From Gnetum montanum (lineage: Eukaryota > Streptophyta > Gnetopsida > Gnetales > Gnetaceae): 64,000 nt of DNA. Location of the stretch: the NCBI GenBank assembly GCA_015680685.1, contig MNCI01015910.1:186940-250939 (forward strand). Direction: 5' to 3'. The notes beneath the pieces were generated by a model, which saw nothing but the letters and a program-made list of their open reading frames with translations, searched no databases and had not been told where the DNA came from. A program made the translations under genes and the position numbers. Of the stretch, positions 55,690-64,000 are shown piece after piece. Each line of letters begins with the position of its first letter. Positions within the stretch are counted from its first letter, which is position 1.

Positions 55690-57505
55690 GTGCAATGATA
55701 CTAAATTGCCAATGCCTTAAGAATGCAAGGTGGTATATACTCATCCAAATGAATATGTAACTAACTTCACCTTCATCCTGCATCAAGATGAACTATGGTG
55801 GCAAGATATGGAGGACAACATTGTAATGCCTCCCAATCAATCTATGCCTGAGATGTTGCTCCAAAATCTTAGGAGGTTGGGCATCTAGGATCTTCAAAAA
55901 GAGTACATTATGCATGACCATAACTACTAGGACTATCACCCCAATAAAACACAATGTAGGAGAGATCGACACCAGTTGAAGCTCCATGAGCCTATGAAGG
56001 GGAAACGGTTCACCTGCCCCTTATTCCTGCTAAACAAAAATGACAATGAGGATCCTCCATCTAGGGATTCTCAACACAAAGATTCTCCACCCCTTGATAT
56101 TAGTGATGGGGCCTTGAAACTAAATTTGCAATCCACTATCAACAATCCAGGTTTAGGCAAAAGTGGGAGTCAAAGCAGGGGCTCAAGTAAGCATCAAGAT
56201 GATAAGAAAGTTAACGAACATGGCCATCATAAGCATAGAGGAGGTGGGAGATACCATGGTGGTGGCAATCCTCTTCCTTCTTCATCCTCTTTATCTTCAT
56301 GTTCTTCTTCCTCTTTTGGTTCTAACAAACATCACAAAAAGGATGACTATGATGAAGGTGAACAATAGGATAATAGTGATCACCAGGCCTGCCATGAACA
56401 AAGGGGTAGCAGAGGACATAATAGGCATCATTGAAATAATGATGATGATGAGCCTTTGCTAGCAACTTGAAGCATGTTGAATATTGCAAAGGTAGTAAAA
56501 ATTCCAACTAGGCATGTGAAATATAGTCAGATCAAGCAACTAGACATGAACAATATCCCCAGATTATAGCAAGAATATAACTCTGACCCATAAATACATC
56601 TTCAATCCTTTCATGATACTTGTGCCTTACAAAATATTGAAAATAATTGGTAAAAATTAAAGCTATTTCCTAGGACACTCATCAAGGAAGTAGAAACTTA
56701 GTAACGGTCCTTGGAGGTAGAATCCATGCACAAGTGTAGTACAATGCTAGAGTTGTTCAATGATAAATACTAGACATACTCCTAAGTATCTAATCTGAGA
56801 AGGTAGATCCAAGGATGGAAGTAAGGAACACATGAACCCTTGTACTTGCCATGGGCAGATACCATTCTCTCATAAACTAATGCCCTGGCCATGGCTATTC
56901 TTAGTGGGAACAACTTTACCACACAATTGATGGACTCAGATCAAAAACAAGAAGAACTTTTAGGGTTTATGCCCAAGGAAGAATATCAGAAATTACAACT
57001 TATGAAATCCAAAGGCTAATAGAGTAGGTAGAAAAAGAAGAAGGGGAGCTGAGAAAATGAAAAAGTACTAAGGAATATAATAGGGATCCTTCAATCAGAA
57101 AAAGGGAGGTCTAATTTTACGATAACAAGGAGGAGTCACCACTTGATGAGGTGGTACAGCGAAAAACCTTGCCAATCCAAATTTTTTTTGATATATTAGC
57201 CAAGGTTGATAAATTATGGGACTCTTTGGACAAAAATTTTCAAAGTACTCTAAAAATTGCAAAAGAATCAAAAGAGCAGAGTAGTGATCATGACCATAGG
57301 AGGCAGAGAGAAGCTAAACTTGCTTACCAAAGAGTCAAGGGCAAAGTTGCTATAGTAGAAGAGGTTGTGGAGTCAAAATTAGATGGAAATGGTGGATGTG
57401 GCATCTTCCAATATAAACATCCTATAGGATGTTGCCCTATCATATCACACTTGCAAGAGTTTGGGGTGTATGCACTAAATCTTAGATTGGCAAGACGGTA
57501 AGCAC
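55690..57505 (+). pseudogene. gag of element G
   Basis: Homologous to gag of element C throughout. N-terminal part: VYTHPNEYVTNFTFILHQDE (55730). Ser/His/Gly-rich stretch 55976-56368. Core: RHVKYSQIKQLDMNNIPR (56510), LKLFPRTLIKE (56665) and LELFNDKY. Charged part: VDKLWDSLDKNFQSTLK (57205). End: YKHPIGCCPIISHLQEFG (57410), which mirrors YDHPKGCCPIISHLEESG in C. The ATG equivalent to that of C is lost. A TTTTTCTTACAG acceptor-like site (55690) precedes the coding part. There are many stops and several frameshifts. Confidence 0.85.
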
Positions 57506-58125
57506 CCATAAGGTTGCCTTATCCTTAAGGAAACCCAAGGAAGTTCCACTAATAACAATAGGCTTATTATCCAAGTGGAGCTCCACCACAATCATATGAG
57601 CAATACCAGCACTAGTAGCACTCACAGTCATGGGGGATGTCACCACTAAGGCAGTAGTACCCTTATTGGCAACCAGAACCATATGGGTACTATGTTTAGC
57701 AATTCATTTCTTCGCATGCCTCTTCTAATCATGCCACCTTCCAACATCACTACTACCACTAGAGTATTACATAACTCATTCTCCATCTATTAGAGGAAAA
57801 ATCCCTTTCATCCTTCTCATCCTTCTGCATATGCCCCTCCACCCTAAACCTAGTTACCACCTACTCTATTAATGTAGGAAGAAATTTTACCTCAACCACA
57901 ACAATAGAATGCAATGAGGTCTATTAACTTGCAACTGGCTCCTCAGCCAAGTAGTTCAGAAAGTAGATAATAAAAAAGACCTTTCTTTCAAGCCAACAAC
58001 CCAACTAAACCCTCATATACACTTGCTATTGATCACTTTGTATCTCCTTCATCCTCTAAATCCACTCATTTTGAAAGCCCATCAAACCAAACACCTTGCA
58101 AGATTTTCATTGTTATGTTAACCCA
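57506..58125 (+). pseudogene. Proline-rich linker between gag and protease of element G
   Basis: Decayed counterpart of 25060-25610. Traces of Pro/Gln/Ser-rich coding (TNNPTKP in C is also readable here as NNPTKPSY near 57998). Stops throughout. Confidence 0.55.
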
Positions 58126-58770
58126 CACTATGTCTGATTGGATCAAGGCTGGAAACCTTCCTAAGAAAAGAGTTGATTTTAGAAGTCCTCTTATCTATTT
58201 ACAAATCACTGTGAATGAGCCATGCAAGGCTCTTCTTAACTCAAGTTCTGGAGTTAATTTGATTTCTCATTATATGTACAATTCCTAAAACCTACCTCCT
58301 CTTAAGAAGAGCAACATCCATTTAGAACTAGTAGATTAATCCATCATTATTCCGTTGGGACTAGTAGAAGGTATTATAACCACTATTTGTGGGTGGTCCT
58401 ATCCTACCAATTTTCGAGTAATCAAAGTTGACAATTATAAGGAGGACTTTGCAATCATTATGGAAAGGGCTTGGTTGAGTACTATTGATGCAAAAATGAA
58501 AGATAGAGATCTTTCTTTAAAAATTTCCAAGGAGAATGAATTTGGGAAGATCAAGAAGAAGAAAGATCCATGCATCGTGTATAGCAATACAAGGTGCAAC
58601 TGGATGCAAAAACTTTGGTCTATGAAAAGAACATTCCTTTTTTCATGCAAACAGTGTGAAAATGAGGCAAATATTCAAAGGTGCCTGTACAAAATAGCCA
58701 CAAAATAGGAGGACATGCAGTGGCTGACAATTGATCTTGAAAGTAGCACACTTTGCATGGAACCTATTGA
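58126..58770 (+). pseudogene. Protease of element G (active-site Asp lost)
   Basis: The motif reads LLNSSSGVNLIS (58230), where element C has LLDLGSRVNLIS. The catalytic Asp codon GAC has become AAC and the following residues are altered. Downstream are GWSYPTNFRVIKVDNY and ERAWLSTIDAK, as in C. The enzyme could not work even without the other damage. Confidence 0.75.
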
Positions 58771-59760
58771 AAGTCTGACATGTGCCATATTGAAGGCATG
58801 GAGAAACTAGAGCAAGTTCATCACCAACTCTCTAATGATTTAAATGATGATACCAATTGGGGAGCATTGGAAATCCATAAAAATTTTAAACAAGAGCCCT
58901 TAGAGTTAAAAACCCTACCTACTGACATGAAGTATGCATTTTTGAGAAATGATAAGCCAGTGATCATCAATGCTAATCTTGTTCCTGAATAGAAACAGAT
59001 GTTGTTAAGGGTGTTTAACAAATGGTCAATAACCTTTACTTGGTCATATCCTAAACTCATAGGGATTGATCCTAGGATATTCTAGCATCATATCTACACT
59101 AATCCAACCATGAAGCTAAAGAAGCAATCATAGTGATGGTTGAACCCCAAATTAAAGTAGATCATCAAAGAGGAAATCGAATAACTCCTCAAGACAAGGT
59201 TTATCTATCCCATTGCAAATAGTGAGTGGACTAGCCCACTCATGATTGTACCCAAGAAAGGTGGCAAGTGGCAAGTTTGCATTAACTTTCAATTATTGAA
59301 TATGAAAACGTTCAAAGATCACTTCCCATTGCCATTTGTGGATAAGTGTTGAACACTATATCTAGGCATTGCTATTATAGCTTTTTGGATGGTTATAGTG
59401 GCTATAAAAAAATCCATATCACGCTAGAGGATTAGGAAAAAAACAACATTCATGAGTCCTTGGGAAACTTTTTCATATCAAAAGATGCCTTTTGGTCTAT
59501 GTAGTGCTTCACAAACATTCCAACACTTAGTCTTAAGCATTTTTCAGCAACAAATTGATTGTAGGGTGCAAGTCTTCATGGATGACTTCTCCACCTATGG
59601 CACCACATGTGAGCAAGTGCTTAAAAGATCTATGGAGATGAATCTTTGGCTCAATTGGTAGAAGAGCCATCTGATGGTCTAGGAGGGCATTATACTAGAG
59701 CACATAATTTCTTAAGCAGGAATTGAGGTGGACCCTAAAAATATTTAGGTCATCTAAGAA
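58771..59760 (+). pseudogene. Reverse transcriptase of element G
   Basis: Readable: LEIHKNFKQEPLELKTLPTD, SPLMIVPKKGGKWQVC (59245), YSFLDGYSGY-like traces (59375), MSPWETFSYQKMPFGLCSAS, QTFQHLVLSIFQQQI (59510) and FMDDFSTYG with the catalytic DD kept (59575). There is no insertion at the site where C has element D, so this is a natural uninterrupted comparison. Frameshifts near 59345 and 59430. Confidence 0.85.
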
Positions 59761-60400
59761 ACAACCCATCAACTGGAAACTGTTAAACATGTCTAATCAT
59801 TCCTTGAACACACTGGCTACCAACTATGTTTCATATAGAATTTCTATAAGATCAAAAAATTGTTGGTTGAGATTACAAAGAAATATGTTCCATTCATTTG
59901 GACCAATGAATGTAAAAATGCATTCAAGTAGAAACTCCAATTTTACGAGCACCTGGCTAGTCCAAACCATTTCATATCATGATAGATACATCAAATTATT
60001 TCTTGGAATCCATGCTTACATAGTGGGACAATAAGAAACATCCATATTATATCCACTGTATAGTTTGAAGCATTATGGGTTCACAGCTGAATTACACCAC
60101 AACCGAGAAAGAACTAATGGTGGAGGAGTATGCTCTAGAGAAATTCAAGCACTATGTGCTTGGATACAAAGTGTTTGTGCACACTGACCACAATGCCATT
60201 TTCTTCCACACGAACAAGCCAACAGTGAGCCCTTGGGTCATACCATGGCTGGTGATCTTATAGGAGTTTGATCTTACAATGGTAGATCAAAAGGAAACTG
60301 GGAATGTGATTGTTGATTACTTGTGTTGGTTACAATGGAATAATAAAGAGGAGAGCCACTTTTTGACCAATTTCCTAATGAACTCTTCTTTACATGTGTA
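59761..60400 (+). pseudogene. RNase H of element G
   Basis: LNYTTTEKELMVEEYALEKF, KHYVLGYKVFVHTDHNAI (60150-60210) and NKPTVSPWVIPWLVIL match element C. The start of the domain (59760-60060) is badly shifted. The THTDH Asp is kept. Confidence 0.8.
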
Positions 60401-61700
60401 ATAAATGAACAAGTGCCCATAGAACCAAAATGATATGATGGCATCCTCACTTATCTTCTCACTCAAGATATGCCACAAGATCTAGACTTCAAGAAGAAAG
60501 AACAATTTCTTCATCAGGCCAAATGTTTCATGGAAATCAATAGACACCTTTACAAGATGTGTGTCAATGGCCTTGCTCGTTGGTGTGTACCTAATGTTAA
60601 TTAACTATATGTTCTCTAGGATGCTCATGAGGTTTCTTGCAAAGGCCAATATGTTGGAAGATGCAAGGGTATTAAGATCCTGATGGTAGAATATTATTGG
60701 CCAACCATCTTCACGAATGTCCACTAATTTGTTTGCTCTCATGAATGTTATCAACAAGATGGTGGGATGACTACTCAAATGGAGGAACCTCAACAGTGGA
60801 TTTAATCACTAGAACCCTTTGACATATGGGGCATAGACTTCATGGGCCCATCACACCCATGTCAAATGAAAAGGCATACATAATCATCACCATTGATTAT
60901 TGCACAAAATGGGCAAAAGTTGTAGCCATCATCAACTACACATCATCTACTGCTATGTGATTTGTACAACAAAATGTTGTAAATAGGTTTGGGTGGCACA
61001 TGTACTAATTTCTAACAATGGAACCCATATTATAGACACTACCTTTTGCAAGCTTATGCAAGGCTTAAGGATTGAACATAAACTAACAACATCCTACCAC
61101 CCCCACACCAAGGATCAAGCAGAAGTTACTAATATGGAGATCATGAAGATCTTGACAAGAACTATTAGCAAATATAGGAGACTGGAGCACAAAACTAAAT
61201 GATTCCCTCTAGGCATACTACTTGACATGGAAACTCCCTATAGGATACTCTCCCTATGAGCCAGTGTACAAAAAATTACCAACTCTACCTATTCAATTTG
61301 AGCTTCGTACACTTTCAACAACTTGTAACTTAGACCTTGATCTTAGCCTAGCATAAAAAAAAGATTAGTCAACCTGAATGTGGTAGACGAAAATTCATTA
61401 GTAGTCCTATCCTTGAATGAAGTGCATAAAGAATTTAGTAAATAATGCCATGATCTTAAGCTAAGGAAAGTGAAACTTCAACTTGAAGGCAAGGTTCTCT
61501 ACTGGAACCCCACACATGTACCTCAATGAACTAAGTTCCAAATGTTGTGGGAAGGGCCTTATATCATTTATACGACCTTTCCTTTTGGAACCATGTTTAC
61601 CTACAAACTTGAGAGCCTAAACAAAAAGTAGTTGGTCAACACACAACAAGTCAAACTTTTTCATGAACCCAAGCAAGCTAGTGGAAGCAACGCCTTAATG
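60401..61700 (+). pseudogene. Integrase of element G
   Basis: Zinc-binding part (60620-60760) in a broken frame, core with GIDFMG traces (60830), HVLISNNGTHI where Asp 2 has become Asn (60995), and QAEVTNMEIMKILTRTISKY with the Glu kept (61120). C-terminal part: LNEVHKEF, LYWNPTHVPQ (61500) and LWEGPYIIYTTFPFGTM (61545). Pol ends shortly before the GTGGGGGAGATGG tract (61750). Confidence 0.85.
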
Positions 61701-63056
61701 GATGGATAACCATGATCAATCTTTCAGATCTCCTCCTTTCAACATAGTTGTGGGGGAGATGGCCATCCATGCTCATCTATTAAGTGGCTCCATACTTTTT
61801 CTACTTTTTTTCCCACTTTTTTTGTTTTTATACCATTTTTGTTTTTACTTTATTAATTTTTTCAATTTTTGTTCTACAACATTGTTAGTACGTTTCATCA
61901 TTCTTCAATATTTTACAATTTCTTTTATATTTTTCCTTATTTTGGTGTGAATTTTTCTTATTTTCTAATAAAAGTGCTTTATTACCAACAGAACACAATA
62001 GTGCTATTGTTGTTTGCTAATGGTGGTTTGTACTTAATGTTTATGATTACTAATTTCTAGTTTCTATTTTTGAATTTTGATGACTGATAACTAACATGAG
62101 TTTCTTTTTCATGAAATAAGCAATGAGTCCATGTCATCCACCCATCCACAAACTCGATGGTTTTCCTTGTTTTGGGAATATGACATCCCTTTTTCATTAA
62201 TAAAACTGTAACAAACTTGTGACCTTGGTAGTTTCCAAGCTTGGAAAAGATTCAAAGGTTTCAAAAGGGTGTGGCTTCAAGGGGATTCAATACTCTTTGT
62301 ATCTCTCTACTTGCTTAAGTGCATGAGTGTTTTCAAGGATTTCTTCCCATTCCATGTTGACCAATAATATGAAGTTGAATAAGTCTTTGCAAGGTGTGCT
62401 TCCCATTTAAAAAATTTTTTAAAAAAAAGAATAAAAAAATGATGGAAATTCAAAGCATACCCAATAGACAAAATAAACAAGTTACAAGCACTAGTTATGA
62501 GACTAGAATGACATGTTACCCATGCCTAAACGTCCCCTCTAACTAAGGCCCTTTCTCACTTCCTAATTCTCTTTTCTTCTTAAATAAGAAATGGGGCTTG
62601 TCTGTGGAACCATTCTTGTATCTTAAGGGGGTGGATCAATCCTAGAGTGGTAATGTAAAGTCACTGAAAGTGGTTGGTTTTGGTTTGGACTAAGGTTGAA
62701 CTTTATCAGGTCATTTAATCATGAAACTCACAAAGGACTTCATGTGACCATGAGGGGGACATGCATTCTATTCTCTATCTCATCCATCAATGCTCTCCAT
62801 AACTTAGCTCATTGCTGGTTTTCATGTTTTTGTTTCATGTCTTAGTTTGATGTGTTGAGATTCTTAGGTAGATTCTTTTGGTTTTGGTCCTTAACTTTTC
62901 ATAACCATTAATCAACTATGGGGCCCACGGACTCGTTAGTTGAGATTATTGAAGGGAAAAAAGGGCATGTGATGCTATGGGGAGGACCCACTTGCATATC
63001 TCTTGGTTTGGTTAGTTAAGTTCCTTATCCTTAGATGTTACTTCAATCAAATCATT
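61701..63056 (+). other. 3' non-coding region of element G
   Basis: Homologous to 37766-39000 of element C. It keeps the polypurine tracts TGGGGGAGATGG (61751) and CTTAAGGGGGTGG (62623) and the motif CTATGGGGAGGACCCACTTG (62974-62993) at equivalent places. T-rich near 61800-61950. No gene. Confidence 0.65.
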
Positions 63057-63114
63057 TGTGCACTCCATCATGCATTCAATTGTGCACTCCATCATGCATT
63101 CAATTGTGCACTCC
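63057..63114 (+). repeat. 24 bp tandem repeat at the junction of element G and the second pol piece
   Basis: TGTGCACTCCATCATGCATT plus four bases, twice in full and once in part. It sits exactly where the 3' non-coding sequence stops and the second integrase copy starts. Confidence 0.8.
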
Positions 63115-64000
63115 TTAAGAAAATGCCTAATGAGCCAAAATGGTATGATAACATTCTCACTTAGGAGATGCCATAAGGGTTGGACCGCTGAAAGAAATAG
63201 TAGTTTCTTCACCAAGTAAAGCACTTCATGAAGATCAATGGACATCTCTATAAGATGTGCATTGATGACCTGGTTCATTGGTATGTCCTTAATGCTGATC
63301 AACTATGCATTCTCCAAGATTCTCATGAAGGTCCTTGTAGAGGACACTATGCTAGGAGACACATGGCCATTAAAATCCTGATGGCAAAGCACTACTGACC
63401 AACACTCTTCAAGGATGCTCACCATTTCATCCACTTTTATGAATGATGCTAATGAGATGGTGAAATGAATACTCGAACGGAGGAACCTCAATAATGGATT
63501 TAACCATTAGAACCATTTAACATTTGGGGCATTGACTTCATGGGTTCCATCATGCGCATGTTAAATGAAAAGGCATACATCATAGTTGCTATTACCTATT
63601 GTACAAAATGGGAAAAAGCAGCAACTATCATCGACTTGCTAGATGAAAATTGATTAGTATCCTTATCATCTAACGAGTTACACAATGCCTACAAAAAAAA
63701 GTGTCATGACCTAAAAATTAGAAAATTCAAATTCCAACTAAGAGATAAGGTTCTCTACTGGAACCCCACATGTGTACCTCAACAAACTAAGTTCCAAATG
63801 ATGTGGGAATGACCTTACATCATTTATGAAACTTTTCCTTCAGGGGCCATGATGATTTATAAACCTGAGACCCCAAATATGAAATAGCTAGTCAACATCC
63901 AACAAATTAAACCTTTCCATGAGCATACACCAGCTAACACAACAAACACCTCATCCAATGGACAACCATGCTCCATATTTTGGATCTCCTCCTTCCAACT
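63113..64000 (+). pseudogene. Second, partial integrase region with its core deleted
   Basis: Homologous to 60405-61740 of element G and 36400-37740 of element C. It covers the segment before the zinc-binding part, the zinc-binding part (63320-63450), the first core motif (63520-63620), then jumps from TKWEKAATIID to LLDENLVSLSSNELHNAY. About 0.4 kb carrying the second Asp and the Glu of the catalytic core is gone. The C-terminal part follows (LYWNPTCVP, 63755). The window ends just before the equivalent of the TGGGGGAGATGG tract. It is probably the remains of a neighbouring element of the same family. Confidence 0.75.

Larger units (their letters stand above)
54661..63112 (+). mobile_element. 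Element G: Athila-like Ty3/gypsy element, 5' LTR to 3' non-coding region
   Basis: 5' LTR, tRNA-Asp primer site, gag, protease, RT, RNase H, integrase and a 3' non-coding region in the same order as element C. No 3' LTR is seen. At about 63113 the sequence turns into another copy of the pol 3' part, which runs to the window end. It is more decayed than C. Its LTR carries the GCATCGAC-like promoter repeats of element A, not the GATATC repeats of C. Confidence 0.85.

Noticed and set aside
63012-63302. 96-codon minus-strand frame with ECTIECMMECT repeats
   Set aside because: Produced by the 24 bp tandem repeat and the antisense of the integrase fragment.
1-64000. tRNA, rRNA or other structural RNA genes
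   Set aside because: No tRNA cloverleaf or rRNA-like segment was recognised. The only tRNA-related sequences are primer binding sites.

Overview
This is nuclear DNA of a large-genome seed plant. Nearly all of it is old, nested LTR retrotransposons, and no intact protein-coding gene is visible. The plant origin rests on three things. The primer binding sites match the 3' end of plant tRNA-Asp. The polymerase fragments are of the Athila and Tat types of Ty3/gypsy. A piece of a vicilin-type seed-storage globulin gene is present. A gymnosperm would fit, but the sequence does not prove it. Most reading frames are broken by stop codons of the CAG-to-TAG and CGA-to-TGA kind and by frameshifts.

Layout. 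1-1641: GC-rich short-repeat arrays (motif GCGTNNACGC) around a minus-strand TATA box, perhaps an unusual LTR. 1642-4975: AT-rich DNA with a likely copia-type LTR (3498-4313) and a foldback. 4980-6570: a minus-strand gag fragment facing a plus-strand Tat-type fragment. 7091-17234: exons of an unrecognised spliced minus-strand gene, split by element A (7419-13044, minus, TSD CCTAT). 17454-44372: element B (minus, TSD ATAAT), a relative of A. Inserted in B is element C (22112-40546, plus, TSD GCAAT), an Athila-like gag-pol element. Inserted in the reverse transcriptase of C is element D (26997-35459, plus, TSD GTTCC), a Tat-type element with a 3.6 kb LTR that carries the vicilin fragment. 45254-49140: element E, a third relative of A and B, cut off on the right. 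49150-54470: a heavily decayed Tat-type gag-pol. 54661 to the window end: element G, another Athila-like element, followed by a partial second copy of its integrase region.

How the parts relate. C and G have the full gag-protease-RT-RNase H-integrase order. A, B and E share their LTR type, primer site and gag (A and B), but have no pol. In its place is a long open reading frame, called ORF2 here, with a glutamine/proline-rich middle and a coiled-coil second half. A, B and E therefore look like a non-autonomous family that would have depended on C/G-type elements for enzymes. All LTRs of this group have a very short region ahead of the TATA box, built of palindromic repeats (GCGATATCGC in one subgroup, GCATCGACG-like in the other).

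Order of events from nesting: spliced gene, then A and B, then C into B, then D into C. By eye the two LTRs of each complete element match at roughly nine bases in ten, so all insertions are old.
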